Part shown: positions 53,176 through 64,000 of the stretch, one piece after another
Layout: each line of letters opens with the position of its first letter
Numbering within the stretch: position 1 is the first letter of the stretch
Assembly (NCBI GenBank): GCA_022414725.1
Contig: CM039467.1
Location: 6,300,931 to 6,364,930, forward strand
From: Microglena sp. YARC
Lineage: Eukaryota > Chlorophyta > Chlorophyceae > Chlamydomonadales > Chlamydomonadaceae
Reading direction: 5' to 3'
Length of the DNA: 64,000 nucleotides
Notes under the pieces: generated by a model
What the model saw: the letters and a program-made list of their open reading frames with translations, nothing else
Told to the model about the DNA's origin: nothing
The model's database searches: none
Made by a program: the position numbers and the translations under genes

Positions 53176-53376
53176 CCCAGGCAAATTATAGGCAGTGAAA
53201 AACGACTCCACACCGTGCTTCTGAGTGCTTATCTGATCAGATGCCAATCAGGCACTCCGTTGTTCCTAAGTTAGTTTCACGCTAACACGGCCAGTATATA
53301 TACTTGAACTTGAGGGTACATGCTGCAGCCAGCCATTCGGCTGCTCGCCGACTGAATTATGCACACTGACTTGTAC

Positions 53377-53567
53377 CAGGGTACTTACAAAATGGCCAAA
53401 TTTGAGCCAGCCTTTAGCGCACTTGAAAACAAAAAATTGCGCTTTGTAGTGCAGAAAGCGCAAAAATTGCTTGCAGCGCCCACAAGGGGTTGCAAAAAAA
53501 CTGCGCTTTGCAAGCGCAGAGGGGTCAAAAAGTCAGCGCTCAAAAGCGCGCGCTTTGAATTACCCTG
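53377..53567. mobile_element. hAT-like MITE of the CAGGGTA family, inverted relative to 12115
   Basis: Starts CAGGGTACTTAC and ends GCGCTTTGAATTACCCTG. Its reverse complement matches 12115-12301 in long identical blocks over most of its length. Flanks ACTTGTAC and GACTGTAC share only the last five bases, so the duplication is decayed. Confidence 0.8.
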
Positions 53568-53619
53568 GACTGTACGTGAATGCTGGCAAGAATGACAGCC
53601 TGGGATAGAATTTGAATGT

Positions 53620-53830
53620 TAATTGTTACATGGTTTTTGATTGTAAGCAGTTGCTTGAACCATCGAGCGTATCTGATCCAGAAGGCATCGATGGTTTAAA
53701 ACCGTCGCTTTACAACTGTTTTTCAGCCAACTCTAGGCTGCCTCACCTCCTTCCATTCCAAGGGGCCCCCCGTGCACGATACCCACGGAAACCAGGGAGG
53801 GGCTACGATGCAGAAGAATAAACCTTCCAG
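53620..53830 (+). repeat. Dispersed repeat, TTACATGG-TTTTTCA family (interrupted)
   Basis: TTACATGGTTTTTGAT at 53629, then an inserted piece, then TTTTTCAGCCAACTCTAGGC at 53719 through GATACCCACGGAAACCAGGG. Confidence 0.6.
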
Positions 53831-53984
53831 ATAAATGAAGCAAGGGTGTCTAGTAGAAGTGCTGTTTGCCATGACGCATTTTTGATTGTAGTTGGATGGT
53901 TACATGAAAAACCAGGGAGTATCGTAAGCGGATATAGCCTGGGCAGTTCGGTACTACTTTTTTGTCATTTTGGGTGGCTTCCAA

Positions 53985-56642
53985 ATCGCAACTGCCTCCT
54001 TTGGTTGCGCTTTTGACTCAACTGAAGGACGAAAATCTGCACGAGCACTGCGCCCAAGGGGGTTTAAAATTGCTGCAATCGCCGCAGTTGGGCTCACCAA
54101 ACCTTGCACGCCGGCGCAAATGGCGTGCCTCATGAAGAAAACTGGCCTGGGTTAGTCGCCTCGTGGAGAAACCGCCGTGATGAATAAGAGGGAGTCTTTT
54201 GGGGAGGGGGGAGGGGGGCGGAGGTCGTCGACTTGCAGGCACCTGTCTCGACCCGCAACCTTTAACATGTAAAAGTACAAAAAAGACTAGCGATCCACCT
54301 ACCTCGGCAAACTAACCCACCAAGGCCTGGATTATACACCATGTTGAAAAATTAAAATTCAAGGCGAGTTCAGAGATGCGGGTCTAGACATCGAGGCAAA
54401 GCAGTAGGGCACCGACCCTGTCAGCATGAAGGGCACATCCAACAACGTTTTCTGTTTTGAACGCACTGCAAAAGCGATCAAAGGGTGGCGTAGCGGTGCG
54501 TAACAAAGACCAAAAAGAACAAAACGATCCACCAGACAAACAAGGAGGAAAGACTTAGAGACACTTAAAACGGCGGCTAAACTCCAAGGCGTAATAAGAC
54601 ACCCCTGTAGCTTCAGGCAAAACAAAGACCATGCCGTTGGTCGCAGCGCCACAAAAGCAATCACAAGCGTCCCGCTCAGAATTGACATAACACAACTCTC
54701 TCAAACTAAGCCAGATCAATACAGATGGCACGTAGGACAAAAAGGCGGAGCCCACAAAATCCAGCGGGCCCGATGAAAATTAACGCTACCAAGTGTGATC
54801 ACAGGGGCCTATTATTAAAATACGGTCACGTTAACCGCGGCTATTATAGCAAACATACGGTAGTACAAATAGTCAAAACCGGAACCCCACCATCACACCA
54901 AGCAAATAGCGAAGAGCACCGAACAGCACTAATCACAGGAGAGCGCAACTACCACCCACAACAGACCGAACAGATTATAGGAACCTCTTGGTAACCGAAG
55001 GCAAACGCTGTCCTCATCATCCCGCACGACCACCCATTAAGCAACGGACAGCAAGCTACACTACCAGCACGGCACGGGAGCAAGACATCCCATCACTCTG
55101 ATTAGTCCAGGCCTATCGTACTGAGGATATAAAGGGAGAGAAGCTCAATATCCTGGACTGGAAGCCAAATGAGTCGGCCACCGAGAATTGTCCTGGACCA
55201 AATCGAACAAGGAAATCAAGCGTGCCATCAGACTCGCCGGTAAAAATTGTTTTCGTGTCGCGCCAGTCTAAAAAAAACAATGTGTGTGTGTGTGCGTTAG
55301 TGTGGGTAGTGTCGAATGAAGGATAGACAGTGGGGGGTGGGGGGTGGGAAGCGCGTGGCTCCCATGTGAAGACACAAGAGGGAAACGCACGAAATATGCA
55401 AGTTAAATCAAAGGGAGTGAGCGTCGTCCCCCGCCAGCCATCTGGTAAGGCAAGGCGCCACAATATGTCCTTATGCGACTGTTCCCATCCAAGTAAGGGA
55501 CAGAAAGAAAATGCCCATGCTAGAGACGGGATCCTTACATGAACTCAGAATCCATTCAGTCACACAAGAAAGAATAGCCGAGAGCACACATAGCTATATC
55601 TAGCTAGCATACCTTGCCTACCATGGCCTACCAATTTTATAACAGAAGCATAAGGGGGTTTTAGGCACCCCCGCCAATCTGCAAATAAAACTAGTCTAAC
55701 AGGTCCGAGCAAAGGGCAGACACAAAAACTTATAGGCAGATAAAAGAGAGAGCGACAAGGGACGGACAGGCATTACAGTCGCAAGCACCAATCCCAATAA
55801 AAAACAAAATGCCAACGGGCTAAGAGAGAGGTCGTTACATAAACTCAGCAACTCACTCTGCTGCACTGGACAGCAGAATCTACAGCCTGCCGACCATCAA
55901 ATACGGTCATAACACGTGGCAAAGACACCACAAAGCAGTTTTCTTAAGGGCGCTCATGACTTCTTAGGCAGTGAAACAACAACCTACTGCAGACGAGGGA
56001 TATAGTTACGATACTCAAATAGCAAAAAATCAAGCTCTGAGACCTGAAACAGCGCCGGATGCAGATCTGGAGCTCTCTACTGGCGTCTGAAAAAAAGCTA
56101 CCAGTGAAAAAACAATAGAACCAGAGTACTACTAATTTACTTTAAACATCCCAATGATGACTCCCAATACGATATTGTCGCTGCGTATAGACGGACATTT
56201 CAAATCCCCGTTGTTCACGCGGGAGGGACGGGGCGTTGGACTCCCCAGCCGGCGTACTTTTTCTTTAAATTGACCTACTCATTTATGGCGACCCAGAATT
56301 CGCCCTTGGCGCCTGCTCCCCAATCTCATCTCTGCATCGTAAGGTCGGTAAAGTTCGTTATACACTATGTATATACAGGCGAAATGTCGACCGGGTTTCG
56401 CCCATTTGAAACAACCATAGTGATCGATCGCTCATAAGTCTGGCTGCCAACAGGCCGCACCAACGGGTGGAAGAAGAATGCATGGGTGCCTGCCCTGGTC
56501 TATTATCCCCCTGGGTGAGGGTTTTGGCCTGTTCCATCCGTTTCTTGGCTTAGCTATATCCTTTATAGCACGTACTATCGAGGAATATCGAAGGCTTGGG
56601 GTTACACACAAGGCGCCCTATTCGCGCAATATAAAAACGATC
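53985..56642. other. No gene recognised
   Basis: A stretch at 53995-54130 has AAGCGC-like words and may be a decayed MITE. The rest is unique-looking with open frames of at most 116 residues, none with a recognisable motif. A short (GT)n is at 55280. Confidence 0.4.
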
Positions 56643-56785
56643 ATTTGGGGTTCAGTACTTCAGTTCATCATCAATGCCTTTTCTTTTTAGCCCTTCTTGT
56701 CACTGTTGGGCTAGTCCCTTTAGCCTATTTGGCCCACCCCTGGACTGTTACAGACACACAGACAGACAGACAGACAGACACACCC
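56643..56785 (+). repeat. Dispersed repeat, GGCAAGTCCCTT family, with (CAGA)n
   Basis: GGGGTTCAGTACTTCAGTTC ... GGGCTAGTCCCTTTAGCCTA, TTTGGCCCACCCCTGGACTG, followed by CAGA units at 56757-56783. Confidence 0.7.
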
Positions 56786-57109
56786 TACCTTGGAGCGAAA
56801 ATCCTCCTCTGGGAAAAGAAAAAAACCACCGCCCAGGATCAAAACAGTTTCCATGAAGCCACGAATCAAACAGTGTTGTCAGATATCCATTGATTTACAG
56901 AGGACATCAGAACTGTGCCAGATACTACAATGTGCCAGGCCTTTCGTGTCGATGCTGTGATTTTTGTGGTGTGGCTCACGGTGGACGTGGTGTTGTCCGT
57001 GATTTAACGACCTTCGTAAACATGTGGGGGTGGGGGGGAAAAGAAAACTCCCTGACTTACTTAGGGGAATGCGTGCTAATTGGACATTCTTTTTGTAGCC
57101 TTATCTGGG

Positions 57110-57860
57110 AGTGTTTGGGCCAACAGCAGGGTGTTGCAGATGGAGGAAGGGGAGATACTCAATGATTTTCACAAACTACAGCAGCAAATCGTCTGAGGCG
57201 TGCCTAGGCGGCTTGTCCTCTACTGACTAGGTATATATGTATTTGTATGATCATGTGTGTATGTGTGCGTGGTGTAAGTGATATGGTGTATCATAAAGTA
57301 GTTTGGTATGTGGTGTGATCTGTAGGTGGTATTGTACCTGTGTGTGTGTGTGGGGGGGGGGGAGGCCTTGCTACTTGAGAGTGCTGCCTGCTGGTTGCTG
57401 CTCCTGCCGCGAGGTGCGGTGTAGATGCTGAGAGTGAGAAGGATGGCTATCTGCAGCAAATTCAAAAACTATTGCAGGTCAGCAATATCGTCTGAGGGCT
57501 ATGCCTGTGCATCCTCCACTGGACTGGTAAGGCGTGCGATTTGGAGTCTGACCGCTGGTGCTGCCTGCTCCGGTGGGTGCAGATGCTGAAGGAAGAAGGG
57601 ACTACTCAGCATTCAAAACTGCAGGCAAATCGTTCTTGAGCATGGTCCTGGCGCATTTCCTCCACTGACTGGTAAGGCGTGCATTTTAGGTGCTGCCTGT
57701 CATGGGCTTGCTTGCCCCGGATGTGACTGTGCAGATGCCTGAAGTGAAGGAAGGAGCTACTCAGCATTTAAAAATAGCGCAATCGTCTAGGCGTGCCTGG
57801 CCATGTCCTCTACTGACTGCTTGGAGGGTGCTATTTGATGTGAGGGTGCCCTGGCTGGTG
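57110..57860 (+). repeat. Four diverged tandem copies of an exon-like segment
   Basis: Copies near 57130, 57420, 57585 and 57730 share GCAGATG(C/G), GAAGGAA/GAGATACT, CAAATCGTCTGAGG, TGCCT and TCCTC(T/C)ACTGACT(A/G)GTA. No frame is open across a unit. The pattern resembles the exon-edge arrays of the large gene, so a neighbouring gene's exon may be the source. Confidence 0.5.
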
Positions 57861-57939
57861 CGGCGCTTTAACTCTCGGTGGGTGAGTATCTCTTGCACAT
57901 TGCAAACCACAGAAGAGGATTATGCGTTGTTTACTTACC

Positions 57940-58380
57940 ATTACAGTTACTATTACATACATAACATTTACATTACATTAGCGTTACATTACATTACAAT
58001 TCAACAGTACATTTGTATTTACATTGTATTACATTATATTTACAGTTTCACAATTCCATTCCATGCCATTCTCATTGCCAAATTTTCAATGCTCATTACA
58101 TATATCTGGATTACATATCGAGTTACATAGTAACATTACATTCAACATATGATACTATTACAATTATCTACATACATTCAACATACAAATTAACATTATT
58201 CAACATTACATTCAACATTATATTACATTACATTACATTACATTTATTACATTTCAAATTACATTCCAACATTACATTAATTACATCATTCAAACTTAAC
58301 ATATACATTCACATTACATATATTACATTTCATTTTCAACTTAACAATACATTACAATACATTCAACAATTACATTACAA
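57940..58380 (+). repeat. (ATTAC)n-type AT-rich repeat
   Basis: ACATTACATT and TTCAACATTAC words over about 430 bp. Confidence 0.9.
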
Positions 58381-59390
58381 CGAGTGGGCCAAGAAAAAAA
58401 AATCATACCGCATTAGTTTCGATCGGATAGAGAACCCGCGAGCAATAGTCGATAAAAAACAAGTCGATACACCACGGCGGCCGAGGATAGGGGGAGGGGA
58501 GGGGGGGGGGGGGGGAGGAGGGTGCGGAGATCGCGTCCGACCGTTTTTCCCACTTTATTATTACTCTCTCGTACTTTCTGTGTAACTTTCTGCCAGCTGC
58601 GAATTTTCGAGATTAAGTACACATCCGAGAAGCTCGACGAGACGAGTCACGAATCTACACATTAGCCCGGTTACACCCAGTGTGTTATAGGTGGCAAAGT
58701 GCCCTGAAGGCACACCAGGCTGGAACCAGGCTGCGTCGTCACCTACACCTTCGCGTCCAGCGGACGCACGAGCGGACAGTTTGGCTGAAATTGCAGCGCG
58801 CGCAACGCGTTCGTCATGCGCGTTCTGAATTCTGTCCCTGACGAGGTCCTAAAGCAGTCGAGCCGTGGGGTCTAGCCCCCCAACCCCACACCCACACCCA
58901 CCCACCACACCCTCCTCCCCACACACCCCCTAACATACCATCACCGCCCACCCACCACCACCACACCCGAGCAGACCCTTCAGGCTCCAGGACCGCTCCA
59001 GAATACAATTGAGTCAATTAAACCATATAATAGATGATGAGAAATATATAGACAGATAAATAACCCTTCAGTCCTTTATCATTACCTTATTGATCTCCTC
59101 CAAGGGCGCGGCGACTGCCGGAGCGCTCAGAAAGTTGTAAAAAACTAAATCTAAGATAACTAGTCCAAACTTGTATTTGTACCTTTTTTGGTTGTATGGT
59201 TTGAAAAGCCCTTGACTAGATGATGCCATGGACACCCCTTTTCATTATGTAATACGTCTGGGTGCTTCAGATGTGATGGTCTCAAAGGGGGGAGGGGTGG
59301 GTGGGTGGGTGGGGGGGGGGGGTCCCCAGGGGTCAATATAACAAAACTTCCGAAACATGCCGGTCTGCCAAGCTTATCCTGCCCCCCCCC
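58381..59390. other. No gene recognised
   Basis: Contains G-runs at 58493-58517 and 59284-59325 and a CCCACA-rich stretch at 58880-58970. No coding region is recognised. Confidence 0.45.
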
Positions 59391-60480
59391 CTCTCGCCTT
59401 GCCTCTTTTTTCTTTCCTTTGCCTTGGCCTTTATTTTGCTTTCCTTGCTTTTTCTTTTCCTTTTCTGTTTGTGTTGCTTTTGTTGCTGTAATTAGTGAGT
59501 ATGTCCTCTAGTGTTCAGTGTTTGTGTGTGTGTGTGTTGCTGTTTTTGCTTTTTCGTTGCCTTACCTGCTTTGTTGCTTTTTGTTGCTTTTCTTGCTTTT
59601 GCTGTTTTTGTTGCTTTTCATTGCTTTGCCAAAAAAAAACCCATTTTTGTTTGCCTTGACCTTCATTTTGCTTTCCTTACTTTTTATTGCCTGTAGGTGT
59701 TTGAGTTGCTTTGTTGCTGTAAAGAGTTGCATTATGTCCTTCTAGTGTGCAGTGTTTGGTGTTGCTGCTGTTGTTATTGCTTTTTTCGTTGCTTATGCTG
59801 ATTAAGTTGCTCTTTTGTTGCTCTTGTTGCTTTTCTCGTTGTAAAGAGTGGATTATGTCCTCTATTGTGCAGTGTTTGTGTGTGCTGCTGGTTGTTATTT
59901 CGCTGTTTTTTGCCTATTTTTGGTTGCTTATGCTGTTTTATTGTTTTTGTTGCTTTTCTTTGCCTTTGCCTTTATTTTGCTTTCTTCCCTTTCTTTCCTT
60001 GGCTGCTTTTTGTTGCTTTTCTTTGACTTTGCTTTATTTGCTTTCCTTCTTTTTCTTGCCTTGGCTATTTTGTTCTTTTCTTTTGCCTTTGCCTTTATTT
60101 TGCTTTCCTTCCTTTTACTTTGCCTTTGGCTGTTTTTGTTGCTTTTATTGCCTTAATGCCACTATTTTGCTTTCCTTCTTTTTCTTTGCCCTTGGCTGTT
60201 TGTTCCTTTTCTTTGCCTGCCTATATTTTGCTTTCCTTCTTTTCTTTGCCTGGCGTGTTTTGTTGCTTTTGTGCTGTAATGAGTTATTATTTCTTCCTGG
60301 TTCAGTGTGGTGTGTTGGCTGCTGTTGTTATTGCTTTTCGTTGCCTAGCTTGATTCAGTTGCCTCTTGTTGCTCTGTCTGCTTTTCTTGCTTTTCTTGCT
60401 TTTCTTGCCTTTGCAGTTTTTTTCTTGCTTTTTTTCTTGCTTTTGCTGTTGTGTCTTCTTGCTTTCACGTTTTTTATTTT
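59391..60480 (+). repeat. T-rich minisatellite (TTGCTTTTCTTTGCCTTTGC)
   Basis: About 1.1 kb of TTGCTTT/TTGCCTT words with GTTTGTGTGTGCTGCTG inserts. It translates as Leu/Phe-rich frames up to 282 residues that mimic membrane proteins but are repeat artefacts. Confidence 0.9.
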
Positions 60481-60859
60481 CTTGTGTTCCATCGCACCGA
60501 TTGAGCATCATGTGTGCTGCTCCTGCTCAGGTTTTGGAGCCCACTCCCAGATGTCCTGCCAGATGTTGTACTGCTGGTCCACCCGGGAGTACTGACTACT
60601 TGGAGGTTGGGTGTAGGGCGGGGGCGGGGGCACTTTGACGGGCCTGCGGTCGCTGCCCCCCCACGTGTGCCCGAAGCCCCCCCAAAGAATTGAAGTACTG
60701 CGACTAGGGCACCTGGTCCCACCCGCCGAATGCTACCGCTGAAAAAGACTTCTCAGAGTCCTCTCAATTCTACCGAGTAACTGTTTGTATATCTCACGTA
60801 GAATGATGCCAGCTAGGATGGCCGCACAGGTGGCCAAAAGGAATGCACGAGGTTGAGGA

Positions 60860-61638
60860 AGCTCGACCAACGCAGCTCGGCCCAGCAAAGTACTGCAGAA
60901 TTATGGGTTTAGGGTTTATGTAGCTTGACAGCAAAAGGCACTGCGAATTATAGGTTTAGGGTTTGGTTGAAGGGTTGGGGAAGCTCGAAGCCGCAAGCTC
61001 GGCCCAGGCAAGAGGTACTGCAGAATTCTAGGGTTTAGGGTTTAGGGTTTAGGGTTTAAGGTTGAGGTAGCTTGACAGCAAAGGTACTGCGGAATGATAG
61101 AGTTTAGGGTTTAGGTTGAAGGGTTGAGGAAGCTCGACAACGCAAGCTCGGCCCAGCAAAGGTACTGCAGATGATATTAGGTTAGGGTTGTTATGTAGGC
61201 TTGACAGCAAAAAGGTACTGCGGAATTATAGAGTTTAGGTTTAGGTTGAATGCGTTGGGGAAGCTCGACAGCGCAAGAGCTCGGCCAGCAAGAGGTACTG
61301 CAGAATTCTAGGGTTTTGGGTTTAGGGTTTAGGGTTTAAGGTTGTAGGTAGGCTTGACAGCAAAAGGTACTGCAGAATGATAGAGTTTAGGGTTTAGGTT
61401 GAAGGGGTGAGGAAGCTCGACAACGCATGCTCGGCCCAGCGGTACTGTGGAATTATAGGGTTTAGGGTTAAGGGTTTAGTAGCTTGACAGCTATGAGGGA
61501 GTGCGGAACTATAGGTTTAGAGTTTAGGTTTAGGGTTCCAGGTTAGCCCCGAGGGTTGAGAAGCTCGACAACGGCAAGCTCAGCCAGCAAAAGTATGCGG
61601 AAAATTTATTAGGGTGTAGGGTTTAAGGTTTTAGAGTT
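60860..61638 (+). repeat. Tandem repeat with TTTAGGG motifs, left of the gap
   Basis: Units of about 100-200 bp carry GAAGCTCGACAACGCAAGCT, CGGCCCAGCAA, GGTACTGCAGAATTATAGGG and 1-4 TTTAGGG heptamers. Frequent single-base losses between units suggest an unpolished consensus. Confidence 0.9.
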
Positions 61639-62638
61639 NNNNNNNNNNNNNNNNNNNNNNNNNNNNNNNNNNNNNNNNNNNNNNNNNNNNNNNNNNNNNN
61701 NNNNNNNNNNNNNNNNNNNNNNNNNNNNNNNNNNNNNNNNNNNNNNNNNNNNNNNNNNNNNNNNNNNNNNNNNNNNNNNNNNNNNNNNNNNNNNNNNNNN
61801 NNNNNNNNNNNNNNNNNNNNNNNNNNNNNNNNNNNNNNNNNNNNNNNNNNNNNNNNNNNNNNNNNNNNNNNNNNNNNNNNNNNNNNNNNNNNNNNNNNNN
61901 NNNNNNNNNNNNNNNNNNNNNNNNNNNNNNNNNNNNNNNNNNNNNNNNNNNNNNNNNNNNNNNNNNNNNNNNNNNNNNNNNNNNNNNNNNNNNNNNNNNN
62001 NNNNNNNNNNNNNNNNNNNNNNNNNNNNNNNNNNNNNNNNNNNNNNNNNNNNNNNNNNNNNNNNNNNNNNNNNNNNNNNNNNNNNNNNNNNNNNNNNNNN
62101 NNNNNNNNNNNNNNNNNNNNNNNNNNNNNNNNNNNNNNNNNNNNNNNNNNNNNNNNNNNNNNNNNNNNNNNNNNNNNNNNNNNNNNNNNNNNNNNNNNNN
62201 NNNNNNNNNNNNNNNNNNNNNNNNNNNNNNNNNNNNNNNNNNNNNNNNNNNNNNNNNNNNNNNNNNNNNNNNNNNNNNNNNNNNNNNNNNNNNNNNNNNN
62301 NNNNNNNNNNNNNNNNNNNNNNNNNNNNNNNNNNNNNNNNNNNNNNNNNNNNNNNNNNNNNNNNNNNNNNNNNNNNNNNNNNNNNNNNNNNNNNNNNNNN
62401 NNNNNNNNNNNNNNNNNNNNNNNNNNNNNNNNNNNNNNNNNNNNNNNNNNNNNNNNNNNNNNNNNNNNNNNNNNNNNNNNNNNNNNNNNNNNNNNNNNNN
62501 NNNNNNNNNNNNNNNNNNNNNNNNNNNNNNNNNNNNNNNNNNNNNNNNNNNNNNNNNNNNNNNNNNNNNNNNNNNNNNNNNNNNNNNNNNNNNNNNNNNN
62601 NNNNNNNNNNNNNNNNNNNNNNNNNNNNNNNNNNNNNN
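61639..62638. other. Assembly gap of exactly 1000 N
   Basis: Unknown bases; the round length implies a nominal gap size. The open frames spanning it are meaningless. Confidence 1.
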
Positions 62639-62639
62639 A

Positions 62640-64000
62640 CAATGTAGTCTTAGAGGTGGCTCGGAGAGCACGGTGATAAGAGCGAGCGCTTGTTCCAGTG
62701 TTGGGTTACATTTAGGTTTTCGAGTTCCACCGTATTGTACATGGCTGGAACAGGGGAAAAGGAAGGGTTCCATTGTTGGCCTATACTATTTAGTCCTAAT
62801 GTAGTGAGCATGGCTTGGGGAACAAGGAAGCAGAGAGTGTTGTCCCAAGTTTTTGCGGTAGTCGCTACTTAATAGTTACAGTAATCGGTCACTTGTACAT
62901 GGCTGGGAACCAGGGAAGAGGAGGTGTGTGCGCCCAGTGCAATGTTGAATGGGGTATATGTAAAGGTTCGTTAATGTAGGTGATACAGGCTGGGGAAAAC
63001 AGGGGAAGGAGAAGGTTTTCCCACGTTTAGTTGGGTACTATTTAAGTTAGTAATGTATTTGTACATTGCTGGGGAACAGGGGATAGAAGGAGTGCTGTTA
63101 CCGCCAGTTTGTTGGTTACTAATTTAAGTCGTATTAGATGGGGATTGTACCATGCGGCTGGGGAACAAGGGAATAGGAGGTGTGTTCAGTGTCTGGGTTT
63201 TGGTCTATTTAGAATTCGATTAATGTGGTATGTGTACATTGCTGGAGAGCAGGAAAGGATTGTGTTGTTCCATGTGTGTGGGTTTACTCTATTTAAGCTT
63301 GCGTTTATTGCATTGGTAGAGTGGTCTGTGGTAACAGTAGGCAATAAAGTAGGTGTGTTGGCAGTTTGTATTGGTAACGAAGTGTTAGATTGACGTATCC
63401 TTTACTATTAAGTTCGAGTTAAATTGTACCCATTTGTTACGACTGGCCCGGGAGGAATCTAGCTGGAGACGCCTCCCGAGCAGGTGTCTTATCCAGTTAC
63501 ATTGCGTTTGCTCTACGCTAGTGTAAGTCGTTAATATATGTACAGTTGCTCGGTGAACAGGGACGACACGAGGAGAGGGTATGGTTTCCGAGTTTGTTCG
63601 CGGTTAATCTATTTTGTTAAGTTCGTAATATGGTATGTACATGGCTGGGAGAACAGGGGAAAGAGGAGTTTTTCCCCAGGTTGTTGGGTAGCTATTAAGT
63701 GTTGCGTTGAATTGTAGATTTTAAGTGACATGCTGGAGAACACCGCCGGAAGTAGGGATGTGTTCCGAGTTGTTGTTTGGGTTACTATTGTAAGTCGTTA
63801 ATGTATGTTGTATTCATGGCTTGAGAACAGGGCCGGAGACGAGAGTGTTTCTAGTTTGTCTCGGTACTATTAATCTACGTTAATGTATGTACATCTGAGG
63901 GCAACTAGGGAAGAGGGGTGCGTTACCCAGTTTGTTGGGTTACTATTCTAGGGTTCGTTAAGGCTATGTAACATGGCCTGGGAACGCAGTGAGGAAGCAG
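62640..64000 (+). repeat. Tandem repeat right of the gap, unit about 95-105 bp
   Basis: About 13 units with TACATGGCTGGGGAACAGGG, AAGAGGAG, GTTTGTTGGGTTACTATT and TAAGTTCGTTAATGTATG. The unit differs from the array left of the gap. Heavy indel noise between units. Confidence 0.9.

Noticed and set aside
54359..55463. Minus-strand frames of 66-116 residues
   Set aside because: No motif, no signal peptide or repeat structure, no splice partners found; not distinguishable from chance.
59747..60595. 282-residue Leu/Phe-rich frame resembling a membrane protein
   Set aside because: It is a direct translation of a TTGCTTT minisatellite, with several overlapping frames equally open.
61623..62773. 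Frames of 339 and 380 residues spanning the N gap
   Set aside because: They consist almost wholly of unknown bases.

Overview
This window looks like nuclear DNA of a repeat-rich eukaryote, most likely a green alga (inference). The support is: genes broken by long GT-AG introns, interstitial copies of the plant/algal-type telomere heptamer TTTAGGG, Ty1/copia, Helitron-, hAT- and Harbinger-like elements, and very abundant C-run, CA and minisatellite DNA. Nothing looks prokaryotic: no operons, no rRNA, no intact tRNA gene and no CRISPR. I cannot name the species. Almost every long open frame in the window is a by-product of tandem repeats. The real genes are split into short exons and had to be rebuilt from splice sites and reading phase.

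Layout. 1-2850: remains of a non-LTR retrotransposon (zinc-motif C-terminus plus 3' tail). 3000-4560: minisatellites. 5527-7583: nested Harbinger-like inverted-repeat elements. 9240-11875: a small two-exon gene for a secreted, Cys-rich, probably GPI-anchored protein, with tandem arrays at both ends. 12041-12431: a hAT-like MITE carrying a second one, inside a decayed copy of that gene's last exon. 13965-14195: a 231-bp palindrome. 15307-20623: a full-length but defective Ty1/copia element on the minus strand with 247-bp LTRs and a 5-bp target duplication. 21679-48695: one large plus-strand gene of 11 exons (about 2.5 kb coding, about 24.5 kb intron) for a protein of about 825 residues whose function I do not recognise. 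Intron 4 holds an inverted pair of Helitron-like 5' halves and a minus-strand C2H2 zinc-finger fragment. 49288-54200: tandem arrays, MITEs and SINE-like pieces. 54200-59390: no recognisable gene. 59390-64000: minisatellites around a gap of exactly 1000 N.

The most unusual feature is how the large gene relates to its repeats. At seven of its eleven exons the intron next to the exon is filled with tandem, diverged copies of the exon's own edge together with the splice site. Arrays at the 5' edge repeat the acceptor and exon start; arrays at the 3' edge repeat the exon end and donor. The secreted-protein gene shows the same at both ends. A 35-bp piece of exon 3 also recurs in inverted orientation about 9 kb downstream in intron 4. 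I know of no standard name for such exon-edge minisatellites, and they may be a general way in which this genome lengthens introns and generates decoy splice sites.
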